A DNA stretch of 45,989 nucleotides. It comes from Thermomucor indicae-seudaticae. Taxonomy: Eukaryota; Mucoromycota; Mucoromycetes; Mucorales; Lichtheimiaceae. The translations under genes and the position numbers were made by a program. The stretch covers positions 1-45,989 of the forward strand of contig JSYX01000263.1 of the NCBI GenBank assembly GCA_000787465.1. Direction: 5' to 3'. This document shows positions 32,780-44,207 of the stretch, one piece after another. How positions within the stretch are numbered: the stretch's first letter is position 1; every line of letters starts with the position of its first letter. Below the pieces are notes generated by a model. That model saw nothing but the letters and a program-made list of their open reading frames with translations, did no database searches and was not told the origin of the DNA.

Positions 32780-34959
32780 ATGCATAATTTTACAGTCAAG
32801 GACATGCTGACTCCAGACAGCCCCGTCGTCGCTAGATCATCCACATCTGTGTCTGATGTACTAGTTGACAATTTCAGCGAGCCCGTAAAGTCACCAATAC
32901 ACGACAATCATACGTTGAGTTATACCCCATTAGCCGATGACCTGACTGAACTTTCTTCACCCTTGGAGGGATCCAGCTCAACATGTCAGGACGAAAACGA
33001 GAGTATATCCCCGAACCCAACTATTTCCGTTCCAATAACACTGCAGCGACGAGTAGCGGACGAAATAAGCGTTGCTATGCTCGCGTTATACGAGGTACCA
33101 GGAGGATAATAATTCCATTTTATTTGGATAGTAACATGTCCGTGCGTTAGGAGTTATTGCCAACCTTGGAGTCTCATGAGCAGCGACGAAAATTGGTTCA
33201 GAAAATTGAAAGGATCTTGAACCAAGAATGGCCAGGACACGATATTCGCGCTCATCTGTTTGGGTAAGTTGCCCCCTCCCCCAAATTTTAAAACGGACAA
33301 GGACAACTCTTACATGTTGATAGCTCGTCAGAGAATGATTTGGGTACCTGTGCGTCGGACGTCGATATCTGTCTGACGACCACATGGCCAGGTCTTCAGT
33401 GTCTGGATACCCTCGCTGCTGCACTGAAAAAATGTAAAATTGGGAGAGACAAAGGGAGAGCGCAACCAGGAAACTTATACTGAGCTTAGATGGCATGCAA
33501 CACCTGCACACAACACGCTGGGCTAAGGTACCTATCCTCAAAATGTGGGATCCAACGTTGTAAGTATCCGGATGATAGGCGGTTTGCCTGCCACTTGTGA
33601 CGACTGACTACGCATCGGGGCGCGAATAGACAGTTGGCCTGTGACATGAATGTCAATAGCACATTAGCGCTACAAAACACGAAAATGGTTAAGACGTATA
33701 TTGCCATTGATCCACGTGTGCGACCCTTGGCAATGATCATCAAACATTGGACAAGGCAGCGCGCACTCAATGATGCATGTAAGCTTTACTTTGAGAGAGA
33801 GAGACGAGCGTATCAGCCAGGAACTGACACGGATGATGTAGCGGTTGGAGGGACATTGTCGACTTACACGTGGACATGCATGATTATCAATTTCTTGCAG
33901 ATGCGTGAGCCTCCGATACTGCCAGTCTTGCACCAAATGGATCATGCCAAATCGCCTGATAACGTTGTTGTCGGTGGTCATGATACGTCCTTTTATTCTG
34001 ACGTGGAATCCCTGAAAGGCTTTGGCAATCGAAACCAGGAGAGCTTGGGTGGACTTTTGTTTGCCTTCTTCCGACGGTTTGCATACGAGTTTGACTACGA
34101 GACCCAGGTCGTCTCGGTTCGTCACGGACGCTACCTGAGCAAAACCGAAAAAGGCTGGCATCAGGGTTTGGGCAAGCGACTGCTTTGCATTGAAGAACCT
34201 TTCAATGTCCAACGAAACCTCGGGAATTCCGCTGATGACGCTGCGGTGTACGGACTCCAGAGGGAATTTCGTCGCGCGGTCCATGTTCTCCTAGAGACAG
34301 GTAGTCTCGACGCGCTCTGTGCGCCCTACTCGCCACCAACATACTACGTATACCCGCCTCTGATGCCTTATTGGTGGCAGCAGCAGCAGCAGCCTCCTGA
34401 GTACTATTTGGATACTCCTCCGCTGTTATATTCACCTATTTACAACTCGCCAAACGCATGGCAGCCACCATACCAAGATATTTTCCCTTTTGTTGATATC
34501 AATTACTTGATCCCTCCTCTTCCCTTTACGTATACTCAAGCACCGCCTAATTACTACTATCACGCGAGCCCACCTGTATATACTGAGCTATTGTGTGACC
34601 AGGCACCACCTGAGAAAGCCATTCGACGCACAAAGACGATGAACTTCTCTTCTTCCAAACCAGCGGAAGCCAAGGAAAAGGAGAATCGAAAGAAGTTCCA
34701 CAAATCCAAAAGCGACCGAGGCTTGTCGCGTCGATACTCATCGCGAGCAAGCAACAGCGACTCGTCGTCGTCCTCGTCCTCGTCGGGTTTTTGCCGCTAT
34801 CACAAGAAACGCGCTGCTGCAGCCGAAAAGCAGCAGCCATCGTCAGATAAGCGTTCTGGATGCAACAGTAACAGAAAGCGTCCTCCTCCAAAGGCACGTA
34901 AGTGTCAGCAAAAGCCACCGCCTCGCGCTCAGGTCCAAGAAAAGGGTGTCATGGTGTAA
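32780..34959 (+). CDS. Cid1-type non-canonical poly(A)/poly(U) polymerase
   Basis: These enzymes add A or U tails to RNA and trigger decay or turnover. Exons: 32780-33094, 33151-33263, 33324-33433, 33490-33559, 33630-33778 and 33842-34959; 624 aa. The catalytic triad is complete: GSSENDLGTCASDVDICL gives Asp155 and Asp157, and QLACDMNVN gives Asp208. IKHWTRQRALNDASVGGTLS follows once intron 33779-33841 (63 nt, stop-free) is removed. The PAP-associated domain has ESLGGLLFAFFRRFAYEFDY and EEPFNVQRNLGNSADDAA. The C-terminal 200 residues are low complexity, first rich in Tyr and Pro, then basic and Ser-rich. Whether it prefers UTP or ATP cannot be read from this sequence. Confidence 0.9.
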
Positions 34960-35611
34960 TATTGTAACAATATCTTTTTTTCCTCAACAAACACACATAC
35001 ACTTGTAAAAACATACCACATACACACAAAAGTCTGAATAAATACCTCCCCCTCACCCCTTCCATCATCGGTGAACAAACGGGTTTTTTGTTTGCCAAAC
35101 CAGGATTTTTTGCTCGAGAATGGGTTGGAACCACTATTCGCCGTTGAGCGGCATTTTTATAAGGACCAACGGCTACGCTAAGCAATGCATCCTGGGGCTA
35201 ATAGGTCTATTAGTGTGGCAGTCTTCTTGGACCGAGCGTGAAAGGAAATTTGCTTTGGATGGTGTATTACCTTTGTTCTCAAGACATTTCCTTGGGTCTA
35301 CTCCTGCTGTGTCCTGTTCGTCTTGTCATGACACGCGCCCCCCCCCCCCGCAGATGCGGGGATGCCTGTTTTGCTTTTGATACGATTTAGGAAGCGAATC
35401 TGGCGACCACAACGGGGGAAGGGTTGCTTGCTTAACTGTGATGATAGATGCTCGCAGCAATGGCTTTCGCTCAAGCCCACACGTTGCAAGCGCGACGACA
35501 TAAACTGCTCCTAATACTTTGCATATCAGCAGTACCGTTGATACATCGAACCCTGCGACAAGCCAAAAAAAAAAAGCCCGAGGTCTCGGAATTTGTCACC
35601 CAGCAACAGCC
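34960..35611. other. Intergenic region before AARSD1
   Basis: 652 bases with a C-run at about 35339-35349 and no supported gene. It holds the 3' end of the nucleotidyltransferase transcript and the AARSD1 promoter. Confidence 0.35.
35037..35042 (+). terminator. AATAAA polyadenylation signal
   Basis: A canonical signal 78 bases after the nucleotidyltransferase stop. Confidence 0.5.
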
Positions 35612-37071
35612 ATGTCTCCTGCACTGTCCCAGGTTCCAGTCGGTGATCTGCATTGTCAGCGCGATCCCTACTGCCAAGAATTCAGCACGCAATGCATCGA
35701 ATGCTCCGAGAGTCCTGACAAAAACGGGTTCTATCAAGTCAAATTACATGATACCAGTAACGTGTTCTAGAGATAGAGAGACGCATACATGCATTGGCGG
35801 ACAAACTCATGGGCTGCAAATATAAAGTATTGTTTCCTGAAGGCGGCGGCCAGCCATTCGACACTGGCTCCATTGACAATGTAAAGGTCTATAATGTTCA
35901 ACGGCAGCGGCTTGCCCATGTGCATTATACCAAAGAACCGGTACCTGTCGGCAAAACCGTCACTGTCAAGCTCGATTGGGATCGTCGATGGTACATGGAT
36001 ACTTTCAAAAAAATGCGCGGGGCCGGGACTGCTGGTCTTACTTACTAAGCTCTATGCAGGGACCATATGCAACAGCACACTGGCCAACATCTGCTCTCTG
36101 CTGTTCTGGAACAAGAACCGTACCTTGTAGAGACTGTCTCTTGGTAAGCCCCCGCCGCCTTGATGCCTGGTTCTCCTTTCCTTTTTTGCTCACTTCGAAT
36201 CAGGAACATGGGAACTACACGGAGCTATATTGAACTCGACACACGAGACGGCAAACGGATGCCTACGACAGAACAACTTGAGCAGGTCGAGCGTCGCGTG
36301 AACCAATTGATTCTGGAAGCCCTGCCAGTGATCACCCACACCCAGGCAAATGATGATACAGACAGACCCGAGAGTCTGCCCGACGACTATGTCGGTGGTG
36401 GCACAGTCCGGACGATCGAAATCAAAGGCCTTGATCGTAACCCGTGCTGCGGCACACACGTCGCTCACATTGGCCACTTGCAAGCCTGCAAATTACTCTT
36501 GCTGCATACAGAAAAGGTGCGCGGTGGTAACACCAGGCTCTTCTTTTTGTTTGGCCAGCGCGTTCTGGACACATTCGACGCGAGTTACCGTACCTCGAGA
36601 CAGCTGACTGCCTTGCTGTCCGGGCCTCAAGAGACCTTTGTCGAGAACGTCCAAAAGTTACAGGCTTCGAATCGGAATCATATGAAGGCCGCCAAGCGAT
36701 GGATGGCTGAGGTAGCGGGCTATGCTGCCCGAGACATCCTGAACCAGCTCGAAACAAAGGACACCGTCTTGCTCTACCGCGACGACGCGGACATGGACTT
36801 TTTGACCCTCGTCGCCAGTGGCATCATCAAGAGCATCGGAAGCAGTAAAGCCGTGGTGCTCGCGGCTGGTGAAAAGAACGCAGGCGGACCCATTATTGTC
36901 ACGGGCGGATCGGATCAGGTGGTCCAACAAGTGGCCAAGACCGTGACGGATGCTTTGGCACAAAGTGGCATTAAGGGTGGAGGCAAAGGTCGGTGGCAAG
37001 GCAAAGCAAAGAATTGGGACGGGATAGAAAACTTGCAGGCTCTACTGGATAACTTGGCATTGTCTTCCTAG
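35612..37071 (+). CDS. AARSD1: Alanyl-tRNA editing protein (AlaX-type, AARSD1)
   Basis: Free-standing AlaX proteins hydrolyse Ser wrongly loaded on tRNA-Ala. Exons: 35612-35756, 35828-35990, 36060-36143 and 36204-37071; 419 aa. Splicing restores LHDTILFPEGGGQPFDTG, DRRWDHMQQHTGQHLLSA and VSWNMGTTRSYIELDT. The zinc site is complete: His109 and His113 in HTGQH, then Cys212 and His216 in CCGTH. The C-terminal third (NAGGPIIVTGGSDQVVQQVA, then Gly-rich GGGKGRWQGKAK) matches the DHHA1-like tail of the long AlaX form. No aminoacylation domain is present, as expected. Confidence 0.93.
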
Positions 37072-37632
37072 AAAAGATGTCGAGAGTATACAAGTGATGG
37101 ACCGACTTTTGGCCGGCGGATGATATTGTCAGTCAGAGGGCTGATCGTAAACAAAAGTAGTATACTATAAAGTTCTTTCGTTTACGGGCAGGATGCTTCT
37201 TTATCCCTTAAAGAATTTGCGACTTGACCGGCGCGGTCGCGGTCGGCTGCTAAGGAATGGTTCTTTCACGTAATGGTTTAGTACATTTGGGCAGTACAAG
37301 ATGAATTGCCTGCGCTGTGACATAGCCAACAGAAGAGTTGCACAAATGATGCGAGTGCCGTTGACAAGCGCTCCACCGGACTGATTCCACTAAGAAACGC
37401 TTGTCTTGGCCTAACACTTGACTGAAAAGCCATCAGATTGTGTTTGGAGAAGATACGACAAGTCTAGAGGATTACTACGCGCGCTGCAAAATGTCATGGA
37501 CTGTAACGTGAAGCGACGAACATCTTTCGATGGTATTCCTCCGCTTGCTGTTATTCTCTCAAAAAGCGACGCGAATGTACCTTCCACGCGTCGGTTATAA
37601 TTGGGGGGGCCAACGGAGAGGCGGCAGGCATC

Positions 37633-37827
37633 GTGGCAGTGGCTGCAGTTGCCGAGATTGAAGTGGTAGGCATAGTGGCGGCAGTAGGGGTCACCACTTG
37701 ACTCGACTCAACTCGGCTCAACTCGAATGTCCATGCTAGGGTTACCATGACTCGAGTCGAGTTCGACTCATGGTGAACCCTAAGTGGCAGTGGTTACAGT
37801 TGCAAAGGGGGGTATTGGTAGGCCTAG
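37633..37827. repeat. Direct duplication flanking a palindromic element
   Basis: Two similar blocks of about 45-50 bp, GTGGCAGTGGCTGCAGTTGC (from 37633) and GTGGCAGTGGTTACAGTTGC (from 37784), each go on to a GGTAGGC(A/C)TAGTG end. Between them lies DNA built from GACTCGACTC-like words in both orientations. Confidence 0.55.
37737..37782. repeat. Short palindromic element with TA ends
   Basis: Left arm TAGGGTTACCATGACTCGA (37737-37755) pairs with the right arm whose reverse complement is TAGGGTTCACCATGAGTCGA (37763-37782), one indel and one mismatch. TA borders plus terminal inverted repeats recall very small Tc1/mariner-type MITEs. Confidence 0.6.
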
Positions 37828-38835
37828 TGATAGATGACGTGGGAACCAACAAGGTGAGTTGGCTGCATCGCACGGGCTCGCCGTTCACGAGGGCAGGATG
37901 AACTTCAATGACAGAATCGTTTACTCGGATCGGTCTTCGTCTGCCTTCATTATAAAAGACTGAAGGTTCTTGGAGTGTACAAAGGCACAGCTACAATAAA
38001 AAAACACGTGTAAGAAAAAGGAAATGTAGACTTCATAGACAAACACTACTCACGATCTTCCTTTTTGCAGACAAGCAAAAGGCCAATGTTGTTATAATTT
38101 GAAAGACTTCTTGTGCTGACATTCCAAGCAGACGTCCAGTTGTCCGCACCTGGCAAGATGGTTTCCCGTAACGTGATCGGCCGACGACAAAGATGGGAAG
38201 AAACCGGCTGACGGATTGGCAATGTTCTGTATAATATCAACGTAATCGCAATCAAGATCCGGAATGTAAAGTGAACTATGTCCCAGAACGCAGCCAGCTG
38301 TCATGTAGCATACGTAGAATATAAGACTGTTGCTGCAAAAGTAAACATAGATTATGAGGCTATTGCTTTTGACAAATCAAAAGAGCTCTGTATGAGCCAC
38401 TGTTGCGTTGTCTTTGTTGTTGGTGCTGCAACGTTTTCCGTGCTTTTGGCGCATTTCATTCAGAGAACTGCAGCTACAACGAGTTTAATTGCTTTGTTCA
38501 AACGGAATGAACGAACAGTTTGCAGCGCGCGTAGTAATCCTCTTCTTTTTGGGGAAGGAACTTCAAGCGAGATTCTTTAAGGTTTGACGTCATCGTGGCA
38601 AATTTCTTTCTCCGAGAATGAGTGAAGGCCAAAAAACAAGGTAGTCGCAAAGGACCGTCCGAGCGAACCTTTCATAAACAGCAAGCGTAAGTGTGGTTTC
38701 GACATTGGACAAGACGTGTGTCAAGCTAAAGAATGCCATTTTTTTATTAAATACTTTTTGGCCCTGTATACAGCATCACTTTTCTTCACACTTTTGACTC
38801 ATCGACAACCGCGCGATACACTTCAACATTACAGC

Positions 38836-39523
38836 ATGCCAGTTAAAGAGTTCCAGACGCCATATCCGGTTATCGACACCGATCCTAAATTCACCCGCGT
38901 CATTCGTTATTTCAGAGCATCCGACTATGCTGCTTGGGCTGCCGCGACTGCCATTGCCCCTGCCTTGCTTCTTACTATGGGTGAGTTGGGATCAGAAACG
39001 CAATGAATTCCGAGGCTTCGTTACCAAATCACACATACCTTTTTACCAGAACGCGTAAACCCTGTCGCCCCTGCACGCAACATGCGCATACCGTTGCGAA
39101 TCGCTACCCTCTTTGGTGCTTTCGGTGGTTTCCTGTACGCCTACCAGAACAGCAGTAGTAAGTCGCATCGTTTCAACGGGTGAAAAAAAACGGCAACTGA
39201 TGGCAACCATGGGATAGTGCGTTTCTGGGGCTGGTCTGAAAACGCCGCTGAGGTATTAAAGGACAAGGAGGAAATGAGCCAGCGTCTCAAGGAAGGCAAG
39301 CCTCTGTACGGAGAATCAACCATGCCAGAGCATGTGCTGCAGAACGCCGCCAGAAACTCTCGATTTGCCCAACTTAAATTCAGTAAGTTGCATTGATCTA
39401 GATCATGGGTTATCGATCGCTGACTGACTGACTGGCACCGTTTCAGGTCTCGTACCTTGGTTCAACTTTGCCAACCACAACAGCCATGGTGTAGACACCT
39501 CAAAGTACTCTGAATCCTCGTAG
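38836..39523 (+). CDS. NUXM: Complex I accessory subunit NUXM (about 21 kDa)
   Basis: This is a fungal accessory subunit of mitochondrial NADH:ubiquinone oxidoreductase. Exons: 38836-38980, 39050-39157, 39218-39382 and 39447-39523; 164 aa. Family marks are PYPVIDTDPKFTRVIRYFR, ASDYAAWAAATAIAPALLL with a membrane helix, a second helix (RIATLFGAFGGFLYAYQNSS), FWGWSENAAEVLKDKEEM, GKPLYGESTMPE and the C-terminal LVPWFNFANHNSHGVDTSKY. Splice phases agree at all joins. Its presence shows that the organism has complex I. Confidence 0.9.
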
Positions 39524-39992
39524 ATCATTTCACATAAAGATGGATCGGTCTTTTTGTCGTGTATACACTTTTGAAAGCGGAAACTGGAGTGAACTATCGC
39601 TTCTCTGAAATAGCAACCAAAGAGACTTTTCGATGCTAACCCGTCATTTAGACGGTATAAATGGAAGGTTTTGTGCTTGAAAAAAGAGAATTGACTGGAA
39701 AGGCCTCAGTCTTGTAAGCATCAGAATGAACAAGTATATCTTGCCTGACATTTAGTCTTGGCAATCATTTCGTTCCACGAGTCCGTCTTCTTCAAGGCTC
39801 AAATGATGTAGCTATCGAGAATATGCCATAGGACACGATTTCTTACTGCCAAAACACGTACCCATGTAGAATATACAAGCTTTCCTCAGAGGCCATATTA
39901 GCCCAGGTAGACATGCTATTGATTGAGAAAGCTGGGGGGGTTTACTGCGATTTTCATGCCAGCGCCTTGCTTCCGAATTCATTCTCAGGCAC
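39524..39992. promoter_or_regulatory. Intergenic region before the sulfotransferase
   Basis: 469 bases; no open frame of note. A G-run lies near 39934. The sequence just before the ATG (ATTCTCAG) looks like an acceptor, so a 5' leader exon is possible. Confidence 0.3.
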
Positions 39993-41636
39993 ATGGTTCT
40001 CGATCATCGTCCTTCACGATGCAATAATCCCTCCTCATCCGACCCGGCGGTAATGACAAACGGACGCCCGAAAAGCAGCACAAAACGGTCCTGGTCGACC
40101 ATTGTATACCCCTTCCGCTCCCGCATTCTTTATTGGCGTGCAGTCCTTGTCGCCTTTATCGCAGCATGCTTCGCCATCCTCGTCATAATCTCACCTTCAT
40201 CGACGGCACTGGATCTCCAAGGTGACGATGAGTTCGTCTTTGCTCCCATCGCTATTCGCCCCAAATGGCGCGGCTATCTCAGCAGCAGCAGTAGTAGTCG
40301 AAACCAAAAAGCCCAAACAGCACCAAAACGTAATGTCGTACTTGGGAAGCCAACCACAGTTGCTCACTGCGAAATTACATTCTAGTCTATTATCCTCGGC
40401 GCTGTTCTGGAAAAAACGAGTGCGCCAGGGTGGTGCCGTCGTTCATTCTCGCGGGCGGTGAACACTCGGGGACGCTGTACGTCTTCCAGAGGCTTCTGAC
40501 ACACCCCCAGATCGTCGGCCCCTCCTCGACAGCAGGCCTGTCCCTTGTGGACCTTGATAACGACCAACAACCACAGGACGTCTTGTTCGAGGCCTACTTG
40601 TCAAAATTTCCAGTCCTGGAAGACGAAAAGCGCGCCAAAGAAACAATCGTCGTCGGTGAGCACGCACCTGAATATTTGTACAATAGCCATGTCGTAGCAC
40701 GACGGCTACGTGAGATATTACCGGACGTCAAGGTAATCCAGGAGAAGAAGAATATAAGACTCTCTCTCTCTTTCTTTAACCTCGCGAAATGTGAGGCAGC
40801 TCATATTCATCCTTCGAGATCCGATTGATCGCGCCTATTCACAGTACTTTGATGATCCAGGTAAAGCATCCCATGGACTTTCTATCGAGTCTGCTAATAA
40901 CTGGCGTGTTTTTTCCTCAGATACGAGTACTTCATTTGAATCGCTGGTTGAGACAGAGCTCGACATTCTGCGTCAGTGCGGGCACACGACGACAGAATGG
41001 GACGGTTTCGTGAGATGCCATGAAAGCAGTGAGATACAAGGTTAGCTAGCTTTGCTTGGCTTGCAATAGGCTGGATCATGCAGTTTTCTAAAGCGAGGCT
41101 CGTCAGCCGCGCGTTACATGTCACTAAGCAGGAACACAGAGAGAAACAGCAGCAGTACCAGTCGACTCGATCTGCTGGCGCGAGGCATGTACTATACTGC
41201 GCTTTTGCCATTCTTGGAGCAGTTCCCTTCCTCGCAGCTGTTTGTTACGCGCACCGAAGATATCCTTCACAATCCTTCGGCGTTTTTCCAACGCCTGGCT
41301 CGGTTTATCGGGGTGGACGAGACGTTTTTCTCGGAGCGCAACTTTTACAGGCAGCAACGTCTGACGGAGGCAGTCCTGCTGGGCGAATCCTTTTGGCCGG
41401 AGGATGCATGGCGAAGACCATTCGAAGGCTCTTCACGTTTGGGAAGGGTTAGTGCGATGGGAAAAGATATGATGCTCGGACAACACAACGACTTTAAGAC
41501 GATCCCGTTACTGGACCTCGGGACTCGGTATCGGTTGCAGAAAGTGTTTGGGAGACTGAATGGTCACCTTTCAGAGCTCTTTGAAGGTGGGAGCATGGAC
41601 TTTCCAGGTTGGGAATATGACGTTGAAAAAGGATAG
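39993..41636 (+). CDS. Golgi-type sulfotransferase (type II membrane protein)
   Basis: Such enzymes move sulfate from PAPS to glycans or proteins in the Golgi lumen. Exons: 39993-40329, 40386-40732, 40800-40860, 40921-41040 and 41107-41636; 464 aa. One membrane anchor lies at about residues 50-67 after a basic cytosolic tail. The PAPS 5'-phosphosulfate loop reads SFILAGGEHSGTLYVFQRLL, where the usual Lys of K-x-G-T is replaced (EHSGT). The 3'-phosphate loop is typical: LIFILRDPIDRAYSQY. Further marks are LARGMYYTALLPFLEQF and LFVTRTEDILHNPSAFFQRL. Intron 40861-40920 is stop-free with a perfect CTAATAAC branch. The donor of the last intron may instead be at 41029. The acceptor substrate is unknown. 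Confidence 0.8.
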
Positions 41637-42008
41637 CCCGTTTTATCAAATCAAAGTAGTCTATCTACCATGTCTTTGTCTGTGTTATGTATGCTACTTA
41701 CGTGCGAGGGTCGCCTCGAACATGGTTAAAGTGCAGTGTCAATGTTGACAACAATGTCACTTTAGGTCTGATGCGGACAAAGGATTCAAAGTTGTACTCG
41801 AGTCGTGTCCTGAATTGTTTTCAGGCCATGAAAGTTTCTGCGGTTTCTTGGGATTCAGAGGATCCCGATCCTGGTATCGGTTTCCTGCGGCTGGGCTTGA
41901 AAGAACCGCATCCATAGATGATCGATGGCGTCATCGGCCAGTACATATTTTTCTGTTGGTCCTACTTCCCCGGGTCCCTTTCCTCTCTCTCTTTCTTAAC
42001 TTTCTACC
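41637..42008. promoter_or_regulatory. IPP1 promoter region
   Basis: 372 bases. The last 60 bases before the ATG at 42009 are pyrimidine-rich (TTTCCTCTCTCTCTTTC), as in strongly expressed fungal housekeeping genes. No gene seen. Confidence 0.4.
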
Positions 42009-43373
42009 ATGTCTGAATTCACTACACGCCAAGTCGGTGCCCCCAACACCCTTGACTACCGCGTCTATTTCGGTGAGTCGACGCGTCACCACTTGTTCGC
42101 GTCATCGGAACAAGATGAATCGCTTCCTTGTGCGACATGTCAAGGCAGTGTTTGCTAATCGCATGTTTGTATCCACAGAAAAGGACGGTCAGCCCGTTTC
42201 TCCCTTCCATGACATCCCTCTTTTCGCCAATGAAGAAAAGACCATCTTCAACATGATTGTTGAGATTCCTCGCTGGACCAACGCCAAGCTTGAGGTGCGT
42301 CAAACCGATACCCATGATGTGTAGCTTTTGGCTTACCTTTTTTTGCCTGTCAAATAATCCAGATCAGCAAGGAGGAACCTTTCAACCCTATCAAGCAGGA
42401 CACCAAGAAGGGCAAGCTGCGATACGTTCGCAACTGCTTCCCTCACAAGGGCTACATCTGGAACTACGGTGCATTCCCTCAGGTATGATCCCTCGCTGCT
42501 AACCTATCAAGCTCGATGGGACTCACACACACGCTCTAGACCTGGGAAGACCCTAACCAGCAGCATCCTGAGACCAAGGCTCGTGGTGACAATGACCCGA
42601 TCGATGTTATCGAGATCGGTGAACATGTCGCTACCGTCGGTCAGATCAAGCAGGTCAAGATTCTCGGTATCATGGCTCTCCTGGATGAGGGCGAGACGGA
42701 CTGGAAGGTGATCGTCATTGATGTCAACGACCCATTGGCACCCAGATTGAACGGTATGCTTGTTACGAGTTTTCACATGATCTATCGAAACTGACTGACG
42801 GACATGTATATCTCTGCAGACATCGAGGATGTTGAGAAGCAGCTTCCGGGCTTGATCCGTGCCACGAACGAATGGTTCCGTATCTACAAGATCCCTGATG
42901 GCAAGCCCGAAAATGTCTTTGCCTTTAGCGGTGAAGCCAAGAACAAGGTAAGTCATGATAGGATGAGACTGGGAGAGAGAGAGTGATCGCTGATTCTTGT
43001 GTGTTTATAGAAATATGCTACGGACATCGTCCTTGAGACTCACGAAGCCTGGAAGGGACTTGTCTCTGGTGCTGTTGACAAGAAGGATATCTCCACGTAA
43101 GTGCCCAAAGATCATGGTCATGGGTGGGTAACATATTGTTTACCCGACGTAATCGATCGTAGTGTCAACGTCACGGTTGAGGACTCTCCCTACAAGGTCT
43201 CTGCTGATGATGTCGCTGTGGCCCAAGTCCCTGCAGTAAGTATCTCTCGAGTCAATGCAAAGGACAACGAGTGCCTGAACTTTGGGATCTTGTCATAGGC
43301 CAACCCTGAAGCTCCAGCTCCTATCGATCCTTCCGTTGACAAGTGGTTCTTCATCAGCGCTCACAGCCTGTAA
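42009..43373 (+). CDS. IPP1: Cytosolic inorganic pyrophosphatase
   Basis: It hydrolyses pyrophosphate to phosphate and is essential for biosynthesis. Exons: 42009-42072, 42179-42294, 42363-42482, 42540-42753, 42820-42947, 43011-43096, 43163-43235 and 43299-43373; 291 aa against 287 in yeast. Active-site parts are intact: [28 protein letters not shown] and [12 protein letters not shown] with Asp117, Asp119 and Asp122 as metal ligands (yeast 115, 117, 120), then [14 protein letters not shown]. The C-terminus DKWFFIS is typical. Intron 1 is 106 nt, the longest in the gene. Confidence 0.96.
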
Positions 43374-44207
43374 AATAGACATCATAGAAACGAAAAGTTT
43401 GTTTTAATTTCCTGATTATTTCCAGCGAAGAAATATACTTGCCTCCACATCTTGTTGTTGACGATGGAGTGTTTGTGGGGTAACCGAATAAAGTTTTAGC
43501 CGAGGGAATGTGCGCTTGGTTTTTAGATCTGCATGATAATAAAAGCCTGTGTGTCCGGCTCTCTTCAGGTTTCAAAGATGTCTATATGCCTAATCGTCTT
43601 GCCTTTTCTCCATTCTGCCGGCAAGCTTTCGCTGACTTGTGCGACAAGTCCAACAACAAGCAAAAAAATGGTACCGCGTGCGACGCTGATTTGGAGCATC
43701 CCTTATTTTGTGTCCGCAGCGATTAATTAGCAGAAGCTAATTTTCATTGTCCCATAGAATATATGCAATACAACGAAAAGACCCAATCGCGTTGATCCTT
43801 CCCACCAAATATTCTCTTTTTATAGCTTCGAGGATGCCTATTATTATTAGTGCTTTGCTTCCTTCTTTTCCTTTTCTCTCTCTCCCCCCCCCCCCCACGC
43901 AATTCCCTCCCACCCCCAAAACCAAGCGACCCCGATTATTATACTGCGTTTTTTTTACGCTTCCCCCTTGCCAATAATACTTTATTGTTTCCCTTTTAAC
44001 GATTCAATAAAAAACAATTATTGGCTTTTGCGTATTCTCTCTCGGCAAATACGCACAGCGAGAAAAACGTTCTACTTCTTTTTTCCCTCTCTTGCTTTTT
44101 TTTCTCATTCAGCCCAACCATCTTGTGGCATCCCCCCACCAATTACAGCGGTCAACCCCCATTCGTTCATCATTCCGTCTCGACACACACTGCTTTACCT
44201 AGACGCT
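43374..44207. promoter_or_regulatory. Region between IPP1 and the G-alpha gene
   Basis: 834 bases. It contains the IPP1 3' end, an open frame at 43508-43726 with no motif, a C-run near 43885-43897 and long T/C-rich DNA up to the ATG at 44208, likely the G-alpha promoter and leader. Confidence 0.4.
43487..43492 (+). terminator. AATAAA polyadenylation signal
   Basis: A canonical signal 114 bases after the IPP1 stop codon. Confidence 0.5.

Larger units (their letters stand above)
37072..38835. other. Gene-poor region with duplicated and palindromic DNA
   Basis: 1.76 kb without a firm gene. It contains the repeat cluster at 37633-37827. A minus-strand frame at 38092-38304 (MTAGCVLGHSSLY, then DVCLECQHKK) is Cys-containing and follows an acceptor-like TTTTGCAG, so it could be an exon of an unknown protein. 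A plus-strand frame at 38278-38580 overlaps it. Neither has a motif I recognise. Confidence 0.35.

Noticed and set aside
33670..34284. 204-codon minus-strand frame
   Set aside because: Antisense shadow of the Cid1-type polymerase exons; it crosses the 63-nt intron.
37625..37690. Possible CRISPR-like or tandem coding repeat
   Set aside because: Only two diverged direct copies with no regular spacers; better seen as a duplication around a palindrome.
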